Source of the DNA: Malonomonas sp036526255
GTDB lineage: Bacteria > Desulfobacterota > Desulfuromonadia > Desulfuromonadales > Geopsychrobacteraceae
Assembly: GCA_036526255.1 (NCBI GenBank)
Contig: DATCYW010000043.1
Coordinates: forward strand, 1-64,000
Reading direction: 5' to 3'
Length of the DNA: 64,000 nt
The translations under genes were made by a program, and so were the position numbers. Of the stretch, positions 26,364 through 35,140 are shown in pieces (positions within the stretch are counted from its first letter, which is position 1; each line of letters starts with the position of its first letter). The notes below the pieces were generated by a model. The model did no database searches. It was given only the letters and a program-made list of their open reading frames with translations, and was not told the origin of the DNA.

Positions 26364-26484
26364 CGTGCGTTCTCCTCTTTGCTCGGTAGCCGCGTGAATG
26401 CAAACAAAACATCCGCCCGGTGGATAGCCTGCCAACCGGAACCTGCGTTCTTGATATATTCAATTGGCTTTTATCTGTCACTAA

Positions 26485-26512
26485 TATCTATAGGAAAGCG
26501 GGGTGATGTCAA
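26485..26512 (-). promoter_or_regulatory. Candidate sigma-70 promoter of the ligase-transporter operon
   Basis: TTGACA (26512-26507), 16-bp spacer, TAGATA (26490-26485) on the minus strand, about 120 bp upstream of the ligase ATG. Confidence 0.55.
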
Positions 26513-26634
26513 CATTTAAAACAGCGTTTCTCAAAACTCTGTTCTGCATTGCAGAATTGACCGAAAACCATGTTAAATATTTTTACAAGCATGCTCGACT
26601 TTCAGTGGTAATAAATATTTCAATCAGTAATTAG

Positions 26635-26659
26635 CTATTTGTGATTTTCACACAAATAG
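26635..26659. promoter_or_regulatory. Palindrome CTATTTGTG-N7-CACAAATAG
   Basis: A perfect 9-bp inverted repeat with a 7-bp centre. It contains TGTGA-N3-TCACA at its heart, related to but shorter-spaced than CRP/FNR sites. A TTGACA (26667-26662) precedes it on the minus strand, without a good -10. It may bind an activator of the ligase operon; the regulator is unknown. Confidence 0.5.
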
Positions 26660-26741
26660 ACTGTCAATACTTTTAGCACCCAACAGATAAGCAAACGATG
26701 TTCTGTTTTAAGGAGTTGTACTCAGACATAATGGTTCAGAA

Positions 26742-27527
26742 TTATGGCAATAGCTTAGCGATGAAGTCGCCGAGTAACCGAAGGGTCGCTTGTGGTTGAT
26801 CACGAAAAGGCGAGTGACCGCAATCGGGCAACAGAACCATTTCTGCTGATTGCGGCAACTGCGCGGTGATTGTCTCCAGCTGCCGAATTGTGCCGTAGTT
26901 ATCCTGTTCGCCCTGAATCAGCAGTACCGGGACCGATAGTTTCGGCAGGTAGGTTTCCAGATTCCAGTTTCGAAAACCAGGGTCCAACCAGGCCTGATTC
27001 CAACCCAGAAAAGCACAGTCCACATTGTCGCCATGATAACGATTCAGTCGTTCGCGCAGGTCGGTTGATTCATAAGCAGATTTGGCGTCGCGGATACTGG
27101 CCAGGGTGAGTTCTTCGACGAAGACATGGGGAGCCAGCAGAACCAGTCCATGCACACGCGGATCAGCAACACCACCGGCATTGATCAAGGCGATTGAAGC
27201 GCCATCACTGTGTCCGATCAGAACGGCACTGGTGATATCGGCGGCCAGCAGAATTTTCGGCAACACGCGCAGCGCTTCGTCATGCATGAACGAAAGCGGT
27301 CGCGGCAGAAGACAGGGATCCGAACCGCCATACCCTGCTCTGCTGTAAACCAGGACCCGGCAGCCGGTCAAACTGGCCAGCTGGTACGGAAAGTCCTTCC
27401 ACATGGCCACGCAACCCAGCCCCTCGTGCAGCAGGACCAGGGTCAGGTCAAGCGGTTCGGCGGGACGGTACTGCTGGTATTCCAGAGCAACTCCGTCAAT
27501 GTTGAAAAAACCCTGGGTAACTTTCAC
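26742..27527 (-). CDS. Alpha/beta hydrolase
   Basis: About 261 residues. Catalytic triad visible: nucleophile Ser in LIGHSDGASIAL, Asp in LLIQGEQDNYGT, His in LPDCGHSPFRDQP; the oxyanion segment is LLHEGLGCVAMW. The start is GTG at 27527 or TTG at 27533; no in-frame ATG exists and AGAGGA fits the GTG better. It lies 18 bp after the feruloyl-CoA-synthetase-type gene and is cotranscribed. It may hydrolyse esters or thioesters linked to aromatic metabolism; the substrate is not evident. Confidence 0.82.
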   Translation of the reverse strand: MKVTQGFFNIDGVALEYQQYRPAEPLDLTLVLLHEGLGCVAMWKDFPYQLASLTGCRVLVYSRAGYGGSDPCLLPRPLSFMHDEALRVLPKILLAADITSAVLIGHSDGASIALINAGGVADPRVHGLVLLAPHVFVEELTLASIRDAKSAYESTDLRERLNRYHGDNVDCAFLGWNQAWLDPGFRNWNLETYLPKLSVPVLLIQGEQDNYGTIRQLETITAQLPQSAEMVLLPDCGHSPFRDQPQATLRLLGDFIAKLLP

Positions 27528-27545
27528 AGACAAACATCCTCTTTA

Positions 27546-29390
27546 TCAGAGCACCAGAACTCCCGCTGCCGGCGGATCGGCATAAAGCTGCTCAACCAGT
27601 TCGTGCCGCCGCTGCAACGCGGCCCGCTGGTTGATATAACCCTTATCGGTAATTTCGTTGGCGTCGCTGCTCGGCGGTTCGCTCATCAACATGATTCGGG
27701 CGATTCTGGTCGATGAGCCCTGCTGCTCTGCGTTGAACGCCAACATTGTCTTGCGCAGATAAGTTTCTATCTCGGGGCGACTGAGCAGACTTTCGGGTGC
27801 AATATCATCCGATAAGTCGGGACAGAGTTTCTTGCAGGCGGCAAGGTTCGGCCAGGCGAGGATGCCGACATATTCCCGGTCATGCCCGGTGATCAGGGCA
27901 AACTGCAGCAGCGGCGCCGCGGCAGCTAATACGGCAACCCGCAGCAAGCCGACCCGAACCCAGGTGCCGCTGGTCAGCTTGAAATCTTCTGCAACCCGGC
28001 CATCAAAGGAAATCCCCTTGCTCGGATCATTGCTGTCGACGAAACGACCGGCATCGCCAATCAGGTAATAACCATCGGCGTCAAAGGCGGCGGCAGTCAG
28101 ATCAGGTCGGCGGAAATAGCCTGGCGTGACGTTCGGACCCTTTACGCGCAGCTCGTAACTGCCGCCATTCGGCACCATTTTCAGCGTTACGCCCGGACAG
28201 GGGATACCGATCACCCCGGCTTTCTCCAAGGGGAAATGCGCGGCAGTGGCCAACGGCGAGGTTTCCGTAGAACCCCAGGATGAGGTCATCAGCACCCGCT
28301 TGCCGGTCGCCTGGATGGCTACCTTTTCAAGGCGCAGCCATAAATCCTGCGGCAAAGCCGCTCCGGCGTAGAAGATCAGCTGCAGATTCTTGAAGAAGTT
28401 GTTGCGCAGCGCTTCGTCCTGTTCAAGGTGCGGCAGCAGCATGGCGTAACCGACCGGGACGTTGAAATAGATCGTCGGTGAAACCTCAGCCAGGTTCTTT
28501 ACCGTCTGCTCGACCAGCCCTGGGGCCGGCTTGCCACCATCGATATAAAGGGTGCCTCCCTGATTGAGCACCAGGTTGAAATTATGGTTGCCGCCGAAGG
28601 TGTGGTTCCAGGGCAGCCAGTCGACCAGCACTGGCGGCGTCCCTGCCGTGAACGGCCAGATCTGGGCCAACATCTGCTGATTTGCGCAGAGCATGCCGTG
28701 GGTGTTGAGGACCCCTTTGGGCTGACCGGTCGAGCCGGAGGTATAGAGGATTTTCGCGACGGTCTCCGCCTCAACCCGCGCCAGTGCGCGATCGACGGCT
28801 GCGGTCACTGGCGTTGCCTGCAGTTCAGCAAAGGCAGTGCTCGCCAAACCCGGCACGCTTCCCTGCCCGACGACCACTTCGACACCGGCCAGCGGCAGGC
28901 TGTTCAGCGCTGTGGCAAACAGGTCAGCATCGGCGACATAAATCAGCCCCGGGCAGACCTCTTCAAAGATAAAGCGCAGCTTGAGAAAATCCTTGCTCAG
29001 CAGCGAATAAGGGACCGAGACCGGAACCACCGGCACACCGGCGATGAAGCAGCCGAGCATCAACAAAGCGTGGTCGATGGAGTTACCGGAGAGGATCATG
29101 ACCGGACGATAGGGGCCAAGCTTTCTGTCGAGCAACGACTGGGCAATGGCGTCCGCCTGGCTGTTGGCCTCAGCATAACTTAACCGCCGCCAGTTTCCAT
29201 CGGTTGTACGTTCGCCGAGAAATGTGACATCGGGAGCCTGTCGGGCCCAGTGCCGTAACATCAGCGCAAGGTTTTCCCGGTAAGGCTGCAGGGGCACTGC
29301 AGAGGTAAACAGAAAGCCGCTTTCAGGAGAGCCCTCGATTGAAACAAGCGGCGGCGCTAAGTCTAAAGCGGCAAATTCGGCTGGGGTCAC
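27546..29390 (-). CDS. Feruloyl-CoA synthetase-type aromatic acyl-CoA ligase
   Basis: 614 residues with GTG start at 29390 (GGAGG six bases upstream). ANL motifs: KILYTSGSTGQPKGVLNTHGML, then VDWLPWNHTFGGNHNFNLVL, TSSWGSTETSPLAT, and YYLIGDAGRFVD. The N-terminal block and the DWLPWNHTFG segment are characteristic of the feruloyl-CoA synthetase branch, about 100 residues longer than benzoate-CoA ligases. The usual C-terminal catalytic Lys segment is not obvious; the C-terminus instead reads SSTRIARIMLMSEPPSSDANEITDKGYINQ, as in this branch. It may activate cinnamate- or phenylpropanoate-type acids, the following acyl-CoA dehydrogenase then acting on the side chain. Confidence 0.83.
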   Translation of the reverse strand: MTPAEFAALDLAPPLVSIEGSPESGFLFTSAVPLQPYRENLALMLRHWARQAPDVTFLGERTTDGNWRRLSYAEANSQADAIAQSLLDRKLGPYRPVMILSGNSIDHALLMLGCFIAGVPVVPVSVPYSLLSKDFLKLRFIFEEVCPGLIYVADADLFATALNSLPLAGVEVVVGQGSVPGLASTAFAELQATPVTAAVDRALARVEAETVAKILYTSGSTGQPKGVLNTHGMLCANQQMLAQIWPFTAGTPPVLVDWLPWNHTFGGNHNFNLVLNQGGTLYIDGGKPAPGLVEQTVKNLAEVSPTIYFNVPVGYAMLLPHLEQDEALRNNFFKNLQLIFYAGAALPQDLWLRLEKVAIQATGKRVLMTSSWGSTETSPLATAAHFPLEKAGVIGIPCPGVTLKMVPNGGSYELRVKGPNVTPGYFRRPDLTAAAFDADGYYLIGDAGRFVDSNDPSKGISFDGRVAEDFKLTSGTWVRVGLLRVAVLAAAAPLLQFALITGHDREYVGILAWPNLAACKKLCPDLSDDIAPESLLSRPEIETYLRKTMLAFNAEQQGSSTRIARIMLMSEPPSSDANEITDKGYINQRAALQRRHELVEQLYADPPAAGVLVL

Positions 29391-29433
29391 AATGGTCCTC
29401 CTGCTCGCGACAGAGCGCGTAATGACAAAGAAT

Positions 29434-31200
29434 TCAGAACGGATAGACTCCCGACTCGCTTGCTCCGGCGGCCAGCAGCTGCTTGGCGGCCAACAATCCG
29501 GTGACGGGATATTCGGTCAGCTGCGCGATGGTACGCTGCAAGGCAACAAGGTCATCCCCCGGTACACCGTAGGCAGCGCAACGGGCGGCGGCCGCCTGAA
29601 GCTGCGCAACCTGCTCAAAGGTGGCAATCCGTGCCACGGCTTGCAGCAGCTGCTTTTTCCGCTCGCTTGCAGCGCCCTGAACCTTATCGGCTCGCAGCAA
29701 CGTGCTCTCCAGCGCAAAGAGGCCGATGACCATATCTGCCAACGCCAACTGAATCTCCTGCTGCTGCCGTTGCTGCCCTACCGCACCGAGAATTAAGAGA
29801 AAGAGTTTCTTCACCCTGCCGAGAACGGCATATTCGGCCCCTAAGGCAAAAGAGTCACCCCCCTCTCCCGCCAGGTTCGGCAGTTGCTCAGGTTGAGCTG
29901 CCGCTACCTGCGTCCAGAGATCGATGTCACCACTGTCGGCACGGCGAAACAGGAGCGTCGCAATCAACAACCGATTGATTTCGTTCGTGCCTTCAAAAAT
30001 CCGATTAACCCGCTCATCCCGGTAAAAACGCTCAATCGGGTAATCCCTGATGTAACCGTAACCGCCGTGAACCTGCAGCGCCTCATCCGCCACCCGGGCC
30101 AGAACATAACTGCAGAACACCTTGGCGATGGCGCACTCACCGGCGTACTCCTCAATGGCCTTCTGGTAGCGCTCGTAATAATCATCCCCGCTCCGGCCAA
30201 GTGTCGCGATCCGCTCATCCAGCAAACCGGCAACCCGGTAGAGCAGCGATTCGGCAGCGAATATTGCGCCGCTCATATCGGCAAGTTTTTCGCGGATCGC
30301 GCCGAAAATGGCCAGCTGTTGTCCGAACTGCTTGCGCTCGTTGGCGTAAGCAGCCGCTTCTGCGAAAGCGCCCTTGGCAGCACCAACCACCGTGGCGGAG
30401 AGCTTCAAACGGCCGACATTCAAAACATTGAAGGCAATCTTATGCCCTTTGCCCGCCTCGCCAAGCAGGTTCTCTACCGGCACGCGGACATTTTCCAGCA
30501 CCACCTGGGCGGTCGAAGTGCCCTTGAGACCCATCTTCTTCTCTTCGTTGCCGATAGAAAGCCCGGCCATTCCTCGTTCGACCAGAAACGCCGAAAAGTG
30601 CTGGCCATCGATTTTGGCAAAAACGGTGAACAGATCGGCGAAAGCCGCGTTGGTGATGAACTGCTTGACGCCGTTGAGCAGGTAATGTGAGCCGTCCGCC
30701 GAGAGGACAGCTGTAGTCCGGGCGCTTAAGGGATCGCTGCCGCAATCGGGTTCGGTCAGACAGTAGGCACCGATCCATTCACCGCTGGTCAGCTTGTCGA
30801 GGTATTTTTTTTTCTGCTGCGGGGTGCCGTAATAGACCAGCGGCAATGAACCGATGCCGGTCTGACCGCTGCTGGTGATGGCAAAGGAACCGGTCGGTCC
30901 GATCTTCTCGGCGATCAGCATACTGGTCGCCTTGTCCAGTTCCAGACCACCGTATTCCTCGGGGATATCGACCAGAAACAGCCCCAACTCAGCGCAGCCG
31001 CGCAGCTTCTCGACCATCAACGCGAAATCCTGCTCCTCCAGACGATCCAGAACGGGCAATATCTCGTTATTGACAAAGGCTTCGGTGGTCGCTGCGATCT
31101 GCCGTTGCTCAGAGGTAAAATCTTCAGGAGTGAATACGTTTGTGCCTATCGCCTTGCGCAAAAGAAACTCTCCGCCTTTAGCCAACCCCCTGGTAGTCAT
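29434..31200 (-). CDS. Acyl-CoA dehydrogenase with C-terminal extension
   Basis: 588 residues. Core dehydrogenase: GAYCLTEPDCGSDPLSARTTA, RKQFGQQLAIFGAIREKLADM, LQVHGGYGYIRDYPIERFYRDERVNRIFEGTNEINR with the catalytic Glu in FEGT. About 170 extra helical C-terminal residues make it a VLCAD/FadE-like type common in delta-proteobacteria. It oxidises an acyl-CoA to the enoyl-CoA with electrons to ETF. First gene of its operon, with the shared operator in its promoter, and followed by the feruloyl-CoA-synthetase-type ligase. A 3-phenylpropionyl-CoA-like substrate is plausible but inferred. Confidence 0.88.
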   Translation of the reverse strand: MTTRGLAKGGEFLLRKAIGTNVFTPEDFTSEQRQIAATTEAFVNNEILPVLDRLEEQDFALMVEKLRGCAELGLFLVDIPEEYGGLELDKATSMLIAEKIGPTGSFAITSSGQTGIGSLPLVYYGTPQQKKKYLDKLTSGEWIGAYCLTEPDCGSDPLSARTTAVLSADGSHYLLNGVKQFITNAAFADLFTVFAKIDGQHFSAFLVERGMAGLSIGNEEKKMGLKGTSTAQVVLENVRVPVENLLGEAGKGHKIAFNVLNVGRLKLSATVVGAAKGAFAEAAAYANERKQFGQQLAIFGAIREKLADMSGAIFAAESLLYRVAGLLDERIATLGRSGDDYYERYQKAIEEYAGECAIAKVFCSYVLARVADEALQVHGGYGYIRDYPIERFYRDERVNRIFEGTNEINRLLIATLLFRRADSGDIDLWTQVAAAQPEQLPNLAGEGGDSFALGAEYAVLGRVKKLFLLILGAVGQQRQQQEIQLALADMVIGLFALESTLLRADKVQGAASERKKQLLQAVARIATFEQVAQLQAAAARCAAYGVPGDDLVALQRTIAQLTEYPVTGLLAAKQLLAAGASESGVYPF

Positions 31201-31305
31201 AACGGTAAAATCCTTTATTTACAACATTGGACGGCTGCTTACGAACAACACGCCACAGATGGCTGCTACTCAAAACGATCAGATCCTAAATTAAATACAT
31301 GCATA

Positions 31306-31334
31306 GAAGTACCGTTATACCTCTTAGCTGTCAA
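31306..31334 (-). promoter_or_regulatory. Promoter with variant of the shared BCR operator (acyl-CoA dehydrogenase operon)
   Basis: TTGACA (31334-31329), 17-bp spacer, TACTTC as -10. The palindrome AAGTA-N6-TACCT (31307-31322) starts exactly 6 bp from the -35, as in the bcr and bam promoters, with one arm mismatch. About 105 bp upstream of the ATG. Confidence 0.65.
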
Positions 31335-31370
31335 GGCAAACATAACAACGTTCTACCCAATAACAAAGAG

Positions 31371-31399
31371 AAAAAAAAGAGGTCTGACGCACCCCTTCT
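31371..31399 (-). terminator. Terminator of the bcr-GNAT-usp operon
   Basis: On the minus strand AGGGGT and ACCTCT pair across a 7-nt loop (one G-U), followed by a run of T. It lies 60 bp after the usp stop and before the next promoter. Confidence 0.65.
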
Positions 31400-31458
31400 G
31401 AGAACAACGAATTTACCCTAAATCACAGCCGCACGAACAAACAACGGTCACAGGCGTT

Positions 31459-31887
31459 CTAAACAACCAGTACGGGGCATTTGACCCGATGGATAATCTC
31501 ATTGGCGACCATCCCGAAAGGATTTCTTTTTTTCTCTTCGACCGGCATCCGGCCGATAACCAGCAGGCCGTATTCACCACTGTCAGCGACACGACAGATC
31601 GTCTCGCAGATGTGCCCTTCCTTGACGAGAGCCTCAACCGCCAGCCCTGATGCGGCAAAAAATTGTTTCTGCTCCTCTATGAACTGTCTTGCCTTCTCTC
31701 TGGCTCTTTTTTCAATTTCAGCAAAGGTCAGCTCGCCAAAACCTCGATAAGACAGCATGTTCAGATCCAACACGTGCAACAGGGTCATTGGGAAAGAAAT
31801 CTTGTCCTTCAAGGCGATTAAATTAATGACCGTTTGCGCCGAGGAAGGTGAACCGTCGAGGGGAACCAGAATTTTTCGATTTCGCAT
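31459..31887 (-). CDS. Universal stress protein
   Basis: 142 residues, one UspA domain: KILVPLDGSPSSAQTV at the start and LLVIGRMPVEEKKRNPFGMVANEIIHRVKCPVLVV at the end. The ATP-binding G-x2-G-x9-G(S/T) pattern is altered. Last gene of the bcrCBAD operon. Its role is probably stress or energy sensing, not catalysis. ATG with CAGGA upstream. Confidence 0.88.
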   Translation of the reverse strand: MRNRKILVPLDGSPSSAQTVINLIALKDKISFPMTLLHVLDLNMLSYRGFGELTFAEIEKRAREKARQFIEEQKQFFAASGLAVEALVKEGHICETICRVADSGEYGLLVIGRMPVEEKKRNPFGMVANEIIHRVKCPVLVV

Positions 31888-31953
31888 GGATAATTCCTGC
31901 CGGTTAAGGGTTCAGACAACTCAATCCAAAATGAAACTTCACCACCTGTAAAC

Positions 31954-32931
31954 TCAGATCGTCTTGCTCAGCACCAAACGCTGCGAAGGGGCAAAGCCAC
32001 AGCGCTGCATAAAGCTGTGAAGGTCGTTCTGCTGCCACAGTATCTGGGTGCTCAGCGACTCGACCCGCAGAATAGAAAGATTTATCAGCAGCTGTGAGAG
32101 CAGCGCATGACCGACCCCGGTCCCCTTTTCCGCCGGATGAACGCCAAGAGTATCGATCGTCGCGGTCTGAATCGGCTTGCCGAACTCACCATAATCAACC
32201 CGCGCCATAATAAATCCGGCCAGCAGATCTTTCTTTTCGGCGACCAGCGAGACACGGATTCCGGTCTCCACCAGCATTTCCTGAAATTTGCCTCGGTAGT
32301 AAGCGCCGCGGTCCTGACCGGAGAGCTTGCGGTCGAGACGGACCACGTCATCCAGATCGCGCTCCTGAAGGGAACGGATTTTCACCCGATCCCGCGCCAG
32401 AGTATCAAAATCATTACCTCCAGGGCCATGCACCTGCCAGATACCATCCATCTTTTTCTGCGACATCTCCTCGACATATTGCGGCAGCAACGAGGTGTCG
32501 CGATCGACGATCTGGATTGGTGCCAGCGTGAAATTGGTGGCGGAGAAAAACCGGGTCATATCGTGATCCGACCAGTCGATCTCGGTGCGCAGGGTACAGA
32601 TCGACTTTTTGGCCATACGCTGTTCGATTCCGGCCAGCAGTGCCTTGCCAACCCCCTGCTGGCGTGATTCGGGATGAACCCCGAGCACATCGAGAACTGC
32701 CACCCGTTGAGTTGAACCGAAGTCGCCATCCTGCACCCGTGCAAAGGCATAGCCTTTGAGTCGGTCACCCTCGCAGGCGGCGCAGGTGATAAAAGCATCA
32801 GGCGCAGACATGGCAACAGCTAAGCGCTTTTCAAAAAATCCGCGCCGCGGTTGCCCGACAACCTGACTGTCAATAGCCGAAACCTGGGCTAAATCATCGG
32901 GACTGAGCGATCTGAAGGTAAGGTTACTCAT
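31954..32931 (-). CDS. Tandem GNAT N-acetyltransferase
   Basis: 325 residues made of two GNAT domains in tandem (about 1-150 and 185-325). Each has the acetyl-CoA loop: LDVLGVHPESRQQGVGKALL and IDTLGVHPAEKGTGVGHALLS. It lies 39 bp after bcrD in the same operon. Lysine acetylation is a known switch for aromatic acyl-CoA ligases of photosynthetic and anaerobic bacteria, so the ligases nearby are candidate targets; small-molecule acetylation is equally possible. A single-domain homologue lies beside the bam operon (52047). Confidence 0.85.
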   Translation of the reverse strand: MSNLTFRSLSPDDLAQVSAIDSQVVGQPRRGFFEKRLAVAMSAPDAFITCAACEGDRLKGYAFARVQDGDFGSTQRVAVLDVLGVHPESRQQGVGKALLAGIEQRMAKKSICTLRTEIDWSDHDMTRFFSATNFTLAPIQIVDRDTSLLPQYVEEMSQKKMDGIWQVHGPGGNDFDTLARDRVKIRSLQERDLDDVVRLDRKLSGQDRGAYYRGKFQEMLVETGIRVSLVAEKKDLLAGFIMARVDYGEFGKPIQTATIDTLGVHPAEKGTGVGHALLSQLLINLSILRVESLSTQILWQQNDLHSFMQRCGFAPSQRLVLSKTI

Positions 32932-32970
32932 TGCTGTGACTCCCCTGTCATCAAATGACCGTTTTGCAGA

Positions 32971-33813
32971 TCAGGATGCTTTAGGTAATTGGCCGCGCTC
33001 TTTGAGTTTTTCATAGCGAAAAGCGCCCCAAAGGGCTGCACCAATAGCGCCGGCGTACATCGAATCGGCGTGCGCATCGACTCTGGTGCTCATGTGCTGC
33101 CGGTCCATGCCGTCCTGAATCGCCTTGACCAGACCGACGTCAAGCGCCAGGCCGCCGGTCATCATCACCACTCCCTGATTGACGCCGATCGACTTGAGCA
33201 ATTTGAGTAAACGATCAGCCATCGATTCATGGATGCCACGCAGGATGTCGCAGGGTGCAATCGAGCGGGAGACCATGTTGATCACATCGGTCTCGGCCAG
33301 CACCGCGCAGATACCGCTGACTTTTTCCGGGGTGGTCGACTGCAGCGACAAACTGCCGATCTCGTCCTGACCGATCCCCAGGTAACGGGCGATATTCTCC
33401 AGAAACTGCCCGGAACCAGAGGCGCACTGGCTGGTCATTCGATAGGTCAGCACCTTGCTCTGCGCATCGATGCTGATGGCGCGGCCGTTCAGGGCGCCGA
33501 TATCGAGCACCGCACGCGCTTCCGGATTCAGGTAAATAGCGCCGCGGGCGTGGGTGGTCATCGAATAGAAATGGCCGGTGGTGCCTTTTAAGGTTTCCCC
33601 TTCGCCGGTACTGGCGATGTAACTGATCTGTTCGCGCTTCAAGCCGGCCTGCTGCAGGACCGATTCGATCGATTCCTCGACCAGCGTGTGGGCGTCACGT
33701 TGCCGAATCCGCCCGTCCCAGCGGCCCAGCCATTCGGTTTTATCTTTAGCCACCCGAAACAGAGCGGTCTTAATCACGCCGGAACCAACGTCTATGCCAA
33801 TGGCAGTCGTCAT
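32971..33813 (-). CDS. bcrD: ATP-dependent benzoyl-CoA reductase, activator subunit D
   Basis: 280 residues from the ATG at 33813 (AAAAGGAGA upstream), equal to Thauera BcrD (about 282). ASKHA-fold ATPase: phosphate-1 loop TAIGIDVGSGVIKTALF, phosphate-2 region AVLDIGALNGRAI, cluster Cys in TSQCASGSGQFLENIA and SGICAVLAETDVINM, and adenosine site MMTGGLALDVGLVKAI. BcrA and BcrD bridge a [4Fe-4S] cluster and drive low-potential electrons into BcrBC at the cost of ATP. Last of bcrCBAD, 13 bp after bcrA. A 2-hydroxyacyl-CoA dehydratase activator is the main alternative, but the pair of unequal activators fits reductase. Confidence 0.9.
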   Translation of the reverse strand: MTTAIGIDVGSGVIKTALFRVAKDKTEWLGRWDGRIRQRDAHTLVEESIESVLQQAGLKREQISYIASTGEGETLKGTTGHFYSMTTHARGAIYLNPEARAVLDIGALNGRAISIDAQSKVLTYRMTSQCASGSGQFLENIARYLGIGQDEIGSLSLQSTTPEKVSGICAVLAETDVINMVSRSIAPCDILRGIHESMADRLLKLLKSIGVNQGVVMMTGGLALDVGLVKAIQDGMDRQHMSTRVDAHADSMYAGAIGAALWGAFRYEKLKERGQLPKAS

Positions 33814-33826
33814 GGTGGTCTCCTTT

Positions 33827-35128
33827 TCAGTGTCCTGCGCTGTGGGCGAAGCTGGCCCCACCCAGGGCACCGGTGTAAATCGATTCGGCGCTGATGTTGA
33901 TGGTCCGCTCGCCGTAGTTTTCAAAAATCAGCTGACGCAACTCCTTGACCGCGGCCTCGTTCTTGGCCACCCCGCCGGTAAAGGTGAACTCTTCTTCGAC
34001 CCCGCCGGAGCGGGCAAGAATTGACATCGCGCGCAGCATGATCGCCCGGTGCAGACCGGCCAGAATATCGGCGCGGTTCTCGCCCATCGCCATCCGGTCG
34101 CGCAGTTCGGCGCCGGCAAACACGGTACAGGTCGAATTGATCCGCGTCGCCTTGGTCGCCTTCATGGCGATCGGCCCCAGCTCGTGCAGGCCGATGTTCA
34201 TCTCATCAGCAATGTAGCCGAGGTAACGGCCACAGCCGGCGGCGCAACGGTCGTTCATCTGGAAATTGACGACGATGCCGTTCTCATCCACCTGGATCCC
34301 CTTGGTGTCCTGCCCACCGATATCGAGCACGGTGCGGGTGTTGGGGAACATCATGTGCGCGCCCAACCCATGACAGAGGATTTCCGAACGAATATGCTCT
34401 TTCGGAAACGGCAGCCGCACCCGACCGTAACCGGTTCCGACCACGTAAGTCTCTTCCAACTCCTGAGCCAGCACCGCTTCAAGCGCCTGCTGGGCGGCCG
34501 CTTCAGTGATATCCACCCCTTCGACCTCGCGCAGAGCCCGCGACAGGCCGTTCAGCAGCTGCCCGGAAACGGTCTCATCACTCGACACCAGACTTTCGAT
34601 GTCGATAATTGACTTGTCATAAACATTGAGCAGCACGTCGAAACTTAAGCCCGCCTGCTTACCGATGCTTTCGGCGAGGTTCATAAAGCGTGAGCCGGCA
34701 ATGTCGCGGAAGAAATCGGACTTGCGTTCGGCGCCGGGGGCATAGATGGTCGGCGCCTCGGTGGTAATTGTTTTGAACACCTTGTCCAACGCCTCGCGCA
34801 GCGGCTTTTTCAGATCCTTGAAACGGTCGTGATCCAGATAGCTGTCGCAGGTCTCCTCAAGCTGATTCAGCTCGGAAAGAAACTGCTCAAGCCGGAAGTT
34901 GCGCTCCAGATCGGCCAGCAGCAGTTCGGCACCGCCGCCGCTGCCGAGAGCGTTTTTAAACAACGTGAAGCGGGCGGCGATCTTCGATTCCTGTTTGGAG
35001 ACCTTGGCGGCAACGTCGTAGTTGGAGCGCGAGTTGGTGATACCGCGACCGAGAACCTGACGATTTTCATCCATCAACACCGCCTTGGTGGTGGTCGAGC
35101 CTAAATCAATGCCGATAAATGTACGCAT
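33827..35128 (-). CDS. bcrA: ATP-dependent benzoyl-CoA reductase, activator subunit A
   Basis: 433 residues, as in BcrA of Thauera (about 438). ATPase motifs: TFIGIDLGSTTTKAVLMDEN, TVLDIGGQDTKGIQVDENG, cluster Cys in MNDRCAAGCGRYLGYIA and NSTCTVFAGAELRDRM, adenosine motif FTFTGGVAKNEAAVKEL. The insertion of about 130 residues after the first loop distinguishes A from D. Forms the electron-activating module with BcrD. ATG after GGAGGTCAGCAT; bcrB ends 12 bp before. Confidence 0.92.
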   Translation of the reverse strand: MRTFIGIDLGSTTTKAVLMDENRQVLGRGITNSRSNYDVAAKVSKQESKIAARFTLFKNALGSGGGAELLLADLERNFRLEQFLSELNQLEETCDSYLDHDRFKDLKKPLREALDKVFKTITTEAPTIYAPGAERKSDFFRDIAGSRFMNLAESIGKQAGLSFDVLLNVYDKSIIDIESLVSSDETVSGQLLNGLSRALREVEGVDITEAAAQQALEAVLAQELEETYVVGTGYGRVRLPFPKEHIRSEILCHGLGAHMMFPNTRTVLDIGGQDTKGIQVDENGIVVNFQMNDRCAAGCGRYLGYIADEMNIGLHELGPIAMKATKATRINSTCTVFAGAELRDRMAMGENRADILAGLHRAIMLRAMSILARSGGVEEEFTFTGGVAKNEAAVKELRQLIFENYGERTINISAESIYTGALGGASFAHSAGH

Positions 35129-35140
35129 ATGCTGACCTCC

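Larger units (their letters stand above)
26364..26741. other. Regulatory intergenic region upstream of the benzoate-CoA ligase operon
   Basis: 378 bp, AT-rich, no gene. It holds a candidate promoter (26485-26512) and a palindrome (26635-26659). The operator shared by the bcr, bam and acyl-CoA dehydrogenase promoters is not found here. Confidence 0.6.

Noticed and set aside
26635..26659. CRP/FNR binding site
   Set aside because: TGTGA and TCACA are only 3 bp apart instead of 6, so it was listed as an unassigned palindrome.
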